Positions 1-11,200 of a stretch of 64,000 bases of DNA are shown here, one piece after another; position 1 is the stretch's first letter, and each line of letters begins with the position of its first letter. Made by a program: the position numbers and the translations under genes. Below the pieces are notes generated by a model, which was not told the origin of the DNA, ran no database searches, and was given only the letters and a program-made list of their open reading frames with translations. Origin of the DNA: Linnemannia elongata (Eukaryota; Mortierellomycota; Mortierellomycetes; Mortierellales; Mortierellaceae). The stretch spans positions 992,001-1,056,000 of the forward strand of contig JAXBDG010000016.1 of assembly GCA_036320915.1 (NCBI GenBank). The letters run 5' to 3'.

Positions 1-3000
1 TTTGTACACTGCAGCTCGTTGGATGCAAACTTGGGCATGATGTGTTTCCGAAGCATAGTTGCGGCTTCAATCGGAGTGGCTCTCATTTTGTAGAATGGAA
101 ACTTGCTTCTGACAAGGTTAAGGAAGGTGGAATGATGACCCAGATTATGGAGGCTCTCGTGGTCTGTTAGGTACAAGGATCCAGTGGCCGAGCGCAGAGG
201 GCTCCCTGAAGGGCCATAAGTTTTCCAAATTGGGAGGTCTCCGAGAGCGATGAGGATAGAGGGATTGTATTCGCGATGCTGGGAGGTGATCATGTTGCGC
301 AGGAAACCAGCTTCCTCGGCAGAGATCACAAATGAGGAGGCATGCGTGGACCAGTGCTTGGCAACCAACTCGAGGACACGACGTTCGGTGTAGTCGATCT
401 TGAGGTCTCGAAGATACTGGTGGCCACGATGCCGTGACGCGTCAAACATCACAATCCCCAGCCTGCGCAAGAACTCGGTCATGATACGGATGGTATTCTC
501 CTGCAAGAATGCTGTCGAAATCTCCAAGCCCTCCGCCGCTTTAGCCACAGTCACCACATCTCCAGTCGTCGTCTTCACAATCGGTAGCTCATAGGCCGGG
601 ATGAGATCGTCAAACTTGTGAAGGTATGTCCAGACTTTCTCGCGCTTGTCTTCAGAGACTCCGTTTGGGTTCTCGGAGAGGAGGATCGATGCGAATACGT
701 CCAGTTGAATCTCTTCGATGCCGTAAGATTGATCCGCGACCAGAATATTCTTGACCCTCTGGAGAACAAAGGAATCGAATACATTCATGTCCATCAACTT
801 GTCCTTGCCCTCAACCAATTCTCTAGCCTCGGCGGATGCAATGTAGTAGATCGTGGAAGGATGGAGTGGCTTCCATTCTCCACTCAACAATGGCACAACG
901 ACTAGTCCTGTGAGAGGCTCCTGCACGACGATGCTATTATCCACCAGGGGTTTAAAGATCTCCTCCAAGATCCACTGCTTGTCCTCCAATGACTTCATCT
1001 GCCGGGGAATGAATTCTGGATCTTGACGAAGGCATCTGCGAAGCAAATCGCAATCGATCTGCTTGAATGGGCGAGAGGCATTGTTCCATTCATTTTTCAA
1101 GCAAATCTGGAGATCGAATGGAGTCTCGGCGATGGAGCGACCTCCCTCCCTGAGCCAAGTAAACACTCGCGACTCGACGGCTTCAGAAATAATGTGGCTT
1201 CTCAATATCATGTTCTTGCCTGCGACAGCGTCTATCGGCAGTTCAGATGTTTGCCCGCGACAGGGAAAAACAGGGAAGGTGTACGCGTGCTGAAGAAACG
1301 CGCGAAAAAAAGCCGCAAAGCTGCCATTGGTCTTGAGTGGCCAACGCTTGTAGAAGAGGGGGATGATCGTACTGAGATCACGCGCCTGCGGTCCGCCAAA
1401 GGCGGCTGGGCGGAAACTCCACTTGAGCAATTGCTCGTAGGCCCGAATGACTATTAGGGGCAAGCAGGTCCCAATGAGGTAGGTGTTCCAAATGTTCATC
1501 GGATGGGCGAGATCGGATCCACCAGCCAGAGACTTGCGGTTGGTAGTCAGCGCAAATCCACCGTGCAAGTGGAAAGGGAGCAGGGTCTCGATTGGGGTGG
1601 GCAAAGCAACCATGAGCCGACCTTGACAGGGCTTATTGGCATGATCGTCACCAAGGGGTATCGCCACTCCGGTCTGCGTACTCCAGTGTCGTTTCTGGGC
1701 AAGGTCGTGGATGTCTTGAGGGGTATCTTCTGGTAAGGAGTCCTCTGTGTACACCAACCATCTCAAAGTTTCAGGACTGACAATATCGGCTCGAGCGCTT
1801 GAAGTCGATTTGATGTCGATAATGGACACTTCGCTCATTGGGGAGGACTGAGATTCGACCAAAAACTGGACGGCTAGCATATCTGAAAGGCCATGCTTGG
1901 TCACTGAAATCATAGGACTCGCTCCATCGGAGAGTTCGATGGACTTGATGTTCTTCAAAAAGAGCATCCCGACCTTGGCGTCCTCGATCCACGAGACAAA
2001 CATCTTCTGAACCTTGGCAGTAGTCCATCCATCTCCACCAAAGCCCGACTCGCCAACTGACTTCAGATCTTGCAGCCGAAGTGGAACCCGGAAAATGGTG
2101 CCATTGAAGTCAGACTTCATATCACAGTCAAAGTGTCCCTTGTACGGTTGAAGCTGGTCAACTAATGTCTCTGTGGCTAACTTGCTGATGTCGTAACGAT
2201 GGCCCCTTTGTGCAATGAGATTACCGTACGCGTCGCGACTCTTAGGGAGGTTGGCCATATGAGGATCGAAAAACACAAGAGAGTTGCCGCTAACAATACT
2301 GGGTACGTCCGTGAAGTGATAGGCGGAGTTGAAGCCAAGGCCATGCCGACCAACCTTGGATGAATCCTCCCCTAAACACAATCATATCAATTTAGATATA
2401 TTATGAATTAACAAACTGTATAAAAACGAGAAGCCAGCAGAGAATCACGATAGTTCGTACAAAGACATCAACTTACTCTTGTTACCAACACCCAGCTTGC
2501 ACAAGGCGTCGAAGTTGTCATCAGTGAACTTGGCATCGTTGTAAAACAGCAAAGCAGGTCCTTGCCACGCTCCCATTCGCTCACTCAGAACTTTAGTCTT
2601 GTCGTAGGTACGAGTATCCAGAATCACAGAGAACTTGGTGGCACCTGCATCCGAGGCGTTCTGGAGGTACTCATTGAAGATTCCGGAAGGGTCGTAGTCA
2701 TTGAGGATTCCCTTTATACGGTCAACAATTTTCTCTTCCTGGAAGAACGGCACGAAGGTGGAGTCCTTACTCCCCTCCCACGTGCGGACAGAGAACATGT
2801 CGATCTGGAGGCATTGAGCGACGGTCTTTGGGATACCATCATCAAGAAAGGTACAAGGCAACAGGTCGTCATCTAGACCTCCTCGCCGAGAGGCCCTGTC
2901 ATCATAAACAACATCAGCGGCTCGCCTAAGGTATCCACCCTTAGTCAAGACAGGCAGATCAGGTGACCCGGTCCCTGTATTCACAGATGCCATGCCAATA

Positions 3001-6000
3001 AGGAGACGACGGACCAATCTGGCATCATCAACCGTGACACATTCACCATCGGAGTACTTTGACGCGACGGAAGTTAGAAGCGCCATAATATCGCGATGGT
3101 GAATGTTCTCGCACACTCCAAGCGCTCGATACATGCCGTCCAAACTTGACATGGGCACTTGAGCGAACTGAGGTCTGAGATCGTACTCCATTTTGAAGGC
3201 CACCCGGTCGGCGGCATAGAGCGTACCCGATACCAAGATCCAAGGTCGATTGCCCAGTTCCTTCTTGATGAAGATTAGGGAGGCAGGATCCTGAACCTTT
3301 CCTGCAAAGTAGCTGTAGATGGGTAAGACGTCTTGATCCGCGACCCGGGAGGGGCTGCCCTGAATGATGGAGTCTTGATCGAGTAGCGACGAAAAGTGTG
3401 CCAGGACCTTCTCCAACGGTGGTGGGGTTGTCCAACCCATCTGCTTGCGGAGCAGCGGGTTCGATGGATTGAACTCGGAGATGGGCATCTGGCTTCCAAC
3501 TAGACATTCGTCTTCTTTGGGCCTACATTCGGATGGACGGCATCGCTTGCTTTCCCCAGCATAGAGCCAGGGCCGGGACGACATCATTGAAAGGATATTC
3601 TTGGTCATGAACTCCTTGGCGAACATGCTGTTGAGACGATCATACAAGGCTGTAGATGCCTTCTTATGGGAGTCATCTTGTCCCGCGGAGTCGTCACTAA
3701 AGAGAACTGACATCCTCTCCTCAACGAAAGCAGGGTTGAATTCATGCTTCATGCCCAGATCCACCAGAGGTCCACGGTAGGCAGGTTTAGCGTAATTACC
3801 AGAGGGGAAAACTGCCTCTTCCTTCATAAAGAACATCGATAGGGTAGGATCCGCAACGAATTGAGGCCTGATACGAATAAGGCTGTCCGTTTCCTCCGAT
3901 GTAGATGATACCTTGACCTGAACAAACGGCAGAAGACGGAGAAGGGGTGCAAAGTCGACGTTCTTTTGGTATTCGTAGTAACCCAAGAACAGCTCAGACA
4001 GAATAGGGTCCCACTCACTTTCGGGTCGCTCTTTCAACTCCGAGACAAGAAGTCGCAGGAACTCCGCCTTAGTAAGGAGGGGGATCTCCAGTAGGTTGCG
4101 GATGTGGTGCTTCATAGGCTGGTCTTCAGCAAGAAGATTGACCGAACTTGGTATCCAGGGCTGCGATACACGACAAAATCCTTGGGCGACACGCCACTGC
4201 ATCGAGGACGAGGGTGTATCCAAGGAAACGGGAAGGGTACTTTGATATGACTCAAACACCGGCAAGCATCGCAAGACCTGGAGCTGTTGAGAGTCAAGCG
4301 ATACTCTGGGCGAGAGACATGTAATCAAGTATTGTTTGAGATTTTCGCAATCTGTTGGAGTTAGCTGTTGGTAGCCACTGCGACCGACGTTGGAAAGGAG
4401 GCTGAGAACTCTTGGGGTATCGGAAACATTCACAAGATATCTATGCAGCGGAGACAGCGAGTTCATGGGTATTTCTCGAAGGACATGGCAGTCGAAGCGA
4501 TGATCAAGAATCACAGAAGCCGTTCGGGAGACCTGCATGTCTTTGTTCGTGGTGCCAGGATCGAGATAGAGAACCGAGCGATCCTTAGAGAGTGGCGCCA
4601 AAAAATCTCTGCTGATTGGTATCAGATGGATGCCGTCAAGTTCTGAAAGGAGCTCATTCTGATCAACTTCACTCTGAAAGGAAAGGACCATGTTCCAGAA
4701 GTCAATCAGCCACTTGTCCAAAGGAAACTGCTCAGGGGTCTGAGCGACACGCTTGCTAGGGACGACACCATCTTGATAGAACGACTGATGGTAGACCGAC
4801 TTGATTCGCCCTGCAACCGACGAAGGTCTCATCGTTGACCAATACATCCCGGTTCCAGAACAGCAGCCCTGCTCAATGTCGTCAAGTGGATACCCCTCGA
4901 CGTTAAGGTCTACAAGGCCGTCGTTTGACACCTCGAGAGTACGGAACACAACCGAAGACACGCGGAACCTATAATCGCAAACGAATCGTTTGATGAGATT
5001 CTGTGTTCAAAGTGTTCACCCTGAAATATCATATTTAAACAAATTCCGGTCGTTATTACCTTTGACTCGCTTGCTCACGGTTAAACTCGACCCAAGACCC
5101 TCCAGCAAGGGGAAGGAGAGGAAGCCCGACGAGGCTTACAGAATTGTTTTCCTGGAGACAGTACTTGACCATCTCCACCCGGGTGGCCGCATCGGCAGTC
5201 AATGACCACTGCCTTTTGGTGTCGTGAAGAATGGAAATCACTAAGGCCGACGTAAGAATACGAGGGGCTAGTTCAAGAGACTCGGCTGCGCCAGGGAGCT
5301 GGGCCAAGACCACATCAGGAACATTCTCCGCCAAATCTACAACCGCGTGGAGAGCTTTCTTGAGCAATGGGAAGGCATCGATGTCTCGAGCGGCAATGTA
5401 GACCTTGGTGTAGGGTTCAACATGTATGTTGCCATCGGGCTTGGGTCCGCAGAAAAATACTGGTCGATCACTGGACAGAGCTGCACGGAGCGTGCTCTTC
5501 AACATGTCCTTCCAGACAGCGTCTCGGCCGACCCCATCGCCACAGTAGGTAGGCCAGAGAGCATAGTTAGCGCCATGATCAAGACCGATGTTCTCCAAGA
5601 ACAGCGCGTAGGCTTCGGGAACCTGTTTGTCGAACAGATGGATGTTCCAAAGAGACTCAATGCCGGCCGATGACTGGATCTTGATCTTTTTGTCGGTATT
5701 GGTCCAAATGTCACGTCGACTCTGCTCAACAGCAAAGTGACCGTTGATATGGACTGGAAACGGGAGCTGAATGTCGCCGACAGGTAAGAAACAGAACAGA
5801 CTAGACGAGTCCATCGTGATGCCAGGGTCCGAGGGAGCAGCAATACCGGCCCATGGGATCAACTTGTGGTCGGCAATGTTGACGTCACCATAGGAGGCCT
5901 CTAGCATGGAGGCGCGAGTCTTGCCGATGTTACCGATCCGGGTAGTGACCTGCCAGGTCTCCTCAGTGGTGCGGCCGTCCTCATGAGTCATCTTGTAGAT

Positions 6001-7234
6001 GGGTCGAGTAGAGCACTCAAGGACTTCGGCTTCATCAATCGAATCGCATAAGCGGACATGGCGCTTGAAGTTGTCAATTAACTGAGATCGCTGAGCCGCA
6101 ACTTCGGCAGAGTTGACAATCTCAATCTCGAACAGCTTCGTAGGTTTGTCTTGGTCCTCTTTGCGCTCGTAGATGACAATCTTCTGGACGTGCTTAAGGA
6201 AAAGAAGAGCTTTCAAGGCTTCGTCCTTCAGCTCGTTTAGCATTTCCAGCACCTTAAAGCGCGAATATGAGAGTTCAAGAAAAGGCATTAGTCGGAGTGT
6301 TCTATGTCAGTGGTTATACATCAGCTTCACTCATAAAAGATGTGTATTACCTTTTCGGGGGTGCGAGAATATTTGTTCAAAGACGAAGTCTTGGCCTGTT
6401 CTGGGGTCCTGAGAGGAAATCTGAAAATGGTCCCTTTGTAAGGCTTGGAGAAATCAATATCTTCGAGAACGGAGAAGGTTTTGAGTTGGTCAGGATATTC
6501 ATGCAAGCCTTGGCTGGGACTCAAAAAGCTGCCACGGACAGCACCTTCTCTGAACTCGGACCGCTCTCCGTTGAAGATGCGCTCATGAGGCTCGATGATC
6601 ATGAGCTGGTCTCCAGAGATGAACGAGGGGCAGTCTGTCAGATGATAGATGCTAATGAGTGTGTGAGGAGGAAGGAAAGAAAGCATGAGCATTAGCTCGG
6701 TGACTGATGCTCTGTGATGCAGAACGGTCATGGTGGTGGTAACAATCAAGAAAACAATATTCTTCCTCCGCAAACTATACACATATAATCCAAAAAGTAC
6801 ACGCACCTGTTAAATCCAATGCCCATCTGGCCAATCTTGGTGTCGTCAGCACGCTTCTCAGATGAGGCCAGGTTTTTGAGAGAGCGGAAGTCCCTTTCTT
6901 CAAAGACAGAGTCACTTCCAGCCAGGAGAGCCGGGCCCATGTATTCCTCGAGATCCTCGTGGAACAGTCGAAGTCTTGCCTCCTTGGACGAGTCCGAATC
7001 GAGGTCGCTTCCAGCCGAGCGACGAGCATGCTTCACGTGGTCTCGGTGGTCGAGGAGATACCACTGGACAGTCGAACCGGCGTCGTCGCTGTTCTGGAGG
7101 ATCTCGCGGGCGATCTGTGTGCTGTCGGGGTAGGCCCTAAGGATACCGGCGATACGAGTCGTCAGGGGTTCACGGATGCCATGAGACATGAATCCCTTCC
7201 GCATGGGTTGTTGTAGCATGGGCTGTTGTAGCAT
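1..7234 (-). CDS. Sacsin-like giant protein with two HSP90-type ATPase modules (3' end beyond window)
   Basis: Five exons read on the minus strand: 7234-6807, 6651-6351, 6252-5060, 4968-2477 and 2371 to the left edge. Introns are 6652-6806, 6253-6350, 4969-5059 and 2372-2476 (91-155 bp); all have GT/AG ends and keep phase, giving at least 2261 residues. Two copies of the sacsin/Nov-type GHKL ATPase are visible. Module 1 has REPLTTRIAGIL, EILQNSDDAG (N-box, Asn/Asp for Mg-ATP) and GQMGIGFN, continuing across the splice into SIYHLTDCPSF. Module 2 has NEYLQNASDAG and VGRHGLGFNSAYHFTD, then FALTTNRKSL further on. Family knowledge: sacsin modules are HSP90-like ATPase/chaperone units in large cytosolic proteins. 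The start at 7234 is the first of three close in-frame ATGs (MLQQPMLQQPM); the frame upstream is low-complexity leader. Physiological role here is unknown. A plain HSP90 is excluded by the repeated modules and length. Confidence 0.82.
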
Positions 7235-7255
7235 GGAGCCTGTATATATATATAT
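7202..7255 (-). promoter_or_regulatory. Start region of the sacsin-like gene: 15-bp tandem repeat plus a TA run
   Basis: A short repeat (catgggttgttgtag / catgggctgttgtag) encodes the duplicated N-terminus MLQQPMLQQP and supplies alternative ATGs at 7234, 7219 and 7204. Another ATG follows at 7189. An alternating TA run at 7243-7255 lies about 9 bp upstream of the first ATG. If it acts as a TATA element, translation would have to start at a downstream ATG. It may equally be a neutral microsatellite. Confidence 0.3.
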
Positions 7256-8148
7256 CTCCTGGGCTTGTGTTGTGCGAGGGGGATGGATATGTTGCCTTGT
7301 GTGAATGGATGGATGTGGGTGTGAAGTGTGGATGTGAGGAAGAACAAAAGAGTGGAGATGTGAGAAAGGGACAGAGGAAGAGGAAGATGCGAAAGTGGGA
7401 GAAAAGAAAGGAAGCATAAAAAGGAAGAAAAAGGTGGCGAAGGCACAAGAGTATGGCAAAGAGTGAAAAGGCTTTGCTGTCACATGGCATGCATGCAATG
7501 CTTGTTCATGCACAATTGCTATGCTTTCAATCAGATTGACAACAATGAAAGGCGCCCGAACAAATACTCTTCATGCATGTGAGACATGGCGTAAATGTCG
7601 CACAGCATGGTACCCGCCCTTCCATTTACACGGTTCTAGCACGCTATTTTTTTTTGAAACTCAGAAGTGCAACGCAAACTTGCTGTAGCAGAGAGCCATG
7701 TTGAGTCTTGCTTCGTCCCTTCCCTACTCTGCTTTCCATGCCCTTTTTCTTTTCTCTTTCTTCTAGCTCCTCACCTTTTCCCCTTTTCTACTTTCCTTTT
7801 ACTTCTGTCTTATTGATGTGTCCCCCCTCCTTCTCCCTTCCCTGTTCATAATTTATCTATTATCTCTCTGCTTGTTTTGGGTCCGTTTTTTTTTTTCCCT
7901 GGTCGTTGCTTGAACTTAATATGTGCCACCTGTTAACTTCGAGTGCCACCACATTCACACATTGTAATAGCCATCTAGGTCGAGATGCTGTTTCTGTTCT
8001 AGGTGTCAACGAGCGACCTTTTAAAGGATCGACGGCGAAAGTAAGTGAATTCCCGCACTGTCGAAAGATTGCTAGAAACATACCTCGAGGCAGACTGGAC
8101 GGTGACTTTGGTTGTGTTGATCGATCGGGGGTTTCTTATCTTCAAAAA
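7256..8148. other. Intergenic stretch, no gene seen
   Basis: This is presumed promoter and 5' leader of the sacsin-like gene. The minus strand is pyrimidine-rich (7330-7460) and carries open but low-complexity frames. No convincing coding frame, tRNA or repeat was recognised between 7514 and 8148. Confidence 0.5.
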
Positions 8149-8158
8149 CTAGGGCGTT

Positions 8159-8195
<37 letters not shown>

Positions 8196-8200
8196 GCAAT
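8149..8200 (-). repeat. Candidate Helitron 3' terminus: CTAG plus an inverted repeat around a 32-nt poly-T
   Basis: On the plus strand CTAG at 8149-8152 is followed by TTGCCA (8157-8162), exactly 32 T (8163-8194) and TGGCAA (8194-8199, sharing the last T). On the minus strand this is a stem with an A-tract loop a few bases before a terminal CTAG. Known Helitrons have a short hairpin about 10 nt before CTRR; here the loop is unusually long and the spacer short, so the assignment is tentative. Confidence 0.4.
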
Positions 8201-8252
8201 GTGGTATCTATTTATTTGGTTTTCTGTATGCTTGTTAAATTGAGCTGCGCTG

Positions 8253-11200
8253 TTAAAGCGCTGCTTTGAAAACTATGTTTCTAGTATAATATCCTTCGAC
8301 TGTTGTAAAGGGTGATGTTGGTGTGTTTGAAGGTCGAAGCATTGTGGGAGCGTTAAGAATAAGGACTTTTAGGTTGTCTGGGTTTGAACATCTGGAAAGA
8401 GCTACATATAGTTGCCCGTGTGAAAAAACAGGTTGGTTTAGATAGACACCCGTTGTTGTTAGTGTCTGTCCTTGCGCCTTGTTGATGGTAAGAGCGAAAG
8501 CAGGTCGGATTGGAAATTGCAAGCGTGTGAATTTAATTGGAGAGGTGCCGTCTTCCTTTGAGGTGAGGGGAATTCGTGGGATGAGAACGGTGTTGTCAGT
8601 GAATGATCCTGCAATGATCTTTGCTTCTATAACGTATTCGCCGAGTTTTGTTACTTGTAGTCGTGTGCCATTGCACATTCCTCGTTTTGTTGAAACGTTA
8701 CGTAAAAGGATGATTGGTTGACCGATTTTGAGTGTAATTATATGTTGTGGGAGGCTATTGTCGTCCAGTGTGCCAAGGTACTCTGGTGTAAAATGGACCA
8801 CGTCATCGGGGTTGATATCGGTGTAGTTGATGCTGGTGTATGTTTTTTGATTGTCTGAATGGAACATGTTGGTGGCGAGATCGTTGATTCTGTTGACGTC
8901 AACGTTCAATGGGCATAAGATTGCTCTGTCGCTCAGTGTGTTAGGGTTGAAGGTTGGTTCTTCGATGTTGGGGAAGATGGCACGTATGAGTTGTTTTTCA
9001 TAGTTGTCGTCAGTGTTTTCTCCTGTTGGCTGAAGGATCACTTCTTCTGGTATCTTGATGTAGTCGTGGTGGATCCCGTTGCTGTACGTTTGCTCAGTGC
9101 CGTCTCCTACTCTAAGCAAATAGTTGACGTAGGCTTGGTGCTTTGTGTTGTCTCCAATCCGCAAGTTTTTCGTTAGGTTGAATGTTGTGATGTGGTTCCA
9201 GATATCTGTTGAGTTTTTCAGTGATGCGTTGGTGACGTCTAGTTGTGTGCCGTGTTGAACGATTGGTAGTGTTTGTCGAAAGTCGCCACCGAAGACGATG
9301 AGTTTGCCGCCAAAAGGGGTGTTTGGATTATCCATCAGATGTCGGAAGGTACGGTCGACACATTCAAACACTTTTCTGTGCAACATTGGTGCCTCGTCCC
9401 AGAAAATGATTGACGCGTCGATGATTGCTTTGCCAAGTAGACACTTTTTGGTAAGGTTGCAGTAGGTGTGCTTGTCGATAGTGAGTGGTATGCCGAGTGC
9501 TGAGTGTGCTGTATGTCCCTCGTGCAAGATGATACTGGCGATGCCTGATGAGGCGACGACGACCGCAGGTCGTTTTAGGTGTCCCCGCGTGTACTCTATG
9601 AGTGTATTGTTGAGAAAGGTTTTGCCTGTTCCACCTGGCCCGTCAATAAAAAAAAGCCGCTCCTTTGTGTTGTTGGATATGGCTACTGTGATGATGTTGA
9701 AGATTGTTTTCTGCTCTTCATTGAGTTGTGTCAAGTGGGTTATGGCGAGTTGTGCGTACTCCATGATGGTTGGCTCATGGTGTGTTCGTTCTAGGTCGTT
9801 GTAAGGGTCCGTCGGCAACTCGATAATGTTGTTTTTGGTTTGCTGGGGCAGTGTTGGGTATTTTTCGAGACCTGATCCCATGTCCAACAGGAGAGTGTTG
9901 AGGTGGTGTAAGGTGTTGTTCTTGGCGTCAATTCCAGCTTGTTTGTCATTCGCGGGGTAAAGCCGGCTCCGTCTTGCTTTGTAAACAAAATCAGCAGAAA
10001 GTGCATCCGCAAATAAAGTCCACAGGCGTTTTGGGTCGGAAGGTGCACAACAGGTAAGAATCGTGGCAAAAAGATAGCGGAGGTGTCGAGGGTGTTGCAA
10101 TTTCTCGGCTTCCTCGAGGCAGTTGATCCATTCAGCGTCATCTTTGAGAAGTCCCCGCGCCTGAGCTGCCGCCCAAAAAGATCCATAGGTGCGACCTTGA
10201 TATGTTCTTAACTCCTCAAAACTTTTGGCGCCAGGAACGTGCATAAGCAGTACGCGCAGCATGTATCGCTCGCCGTCTTTGGGATGGACGGTGAATATGC
10301 GGCTGATGGCATTTCGTTGATGTCGTGGGTGCCAGGAACGGGCCTTGTGGTCGTAGGTGTAGTGTTCCGGGAGGTTGTAGTAGGTGTATTTTTTTGCGTC
10401 GTTGTTGGTGGCGTTGAGTTTGAAATAGGCCATCAACATGCTGTCGCTGTTCTTTTCAACTGCCTGCTTTACGGTCGTTCCTTTTCTTATCGTGACCAAG
10501 TGTTGTCCTGGTAGGTGGACTTGAAGCCGAAAGACAGTAGGCGAATGTCCATGAAGAGGAAGCTTGAGTATTCTCCACATGGCCTCACAGGAAGAGACGT
10601 ATCTAGATTAAGAATTGGTATTTGCTAGAGGAGTAAGTACACATCATTGTATTTCTTTGTGTTTGAAGTAAACATTGTATAAATATCATACCTGGCATCC
10701 AGATATTCGGTTATCTCATCTCGGGCAGAGTCTTTCGCAAGACCAACTTTGGCGCGGTCATGACCCTTGTGAACGTACTTGTACAGATATTTCACCGCTT
10801 TGATAGAGTGGCAGATCTCGACATTGATATGGGCATCGTACTTGGTCGTGAGCCACACATTGTGCGGAACAACCCAAGAGTTGTCGATTGGTTGGTTGTG
10901 TCGATTGATATGGCAAGGTCCTTGCCGGCGGCGGTAAAGCGGGTATGCGTCCTTCTGGGCAATAGTAGTGTCTTGTAGTGACTTTGGAAATCCCTTGGAG
11001 CAGTACCATTTGCCATTAGCACCTTCTACCATGCAAGGTTGGTGTTTGTGCTGCTCGCCGCAAGGTGCATGGATCATCGAGCGGGTAACGGAAGCGTACG
11101 TCAACGGGTGTTTGTCTTTGTCGGGGAGTTCGGCGGAAACAATGGTGTCATAGTCTGCAGGTGTTTTGGGCTTGTGATCAGGATGGAGGATGAGAAGGAT

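Noticed and set aside
5021..5059. Alternative acceptor at 5021-5022 for the sacsin-like gene
   Set aside because: It would put exon 4 out of frame; the acceptor at 4969-4970 keeps phase.
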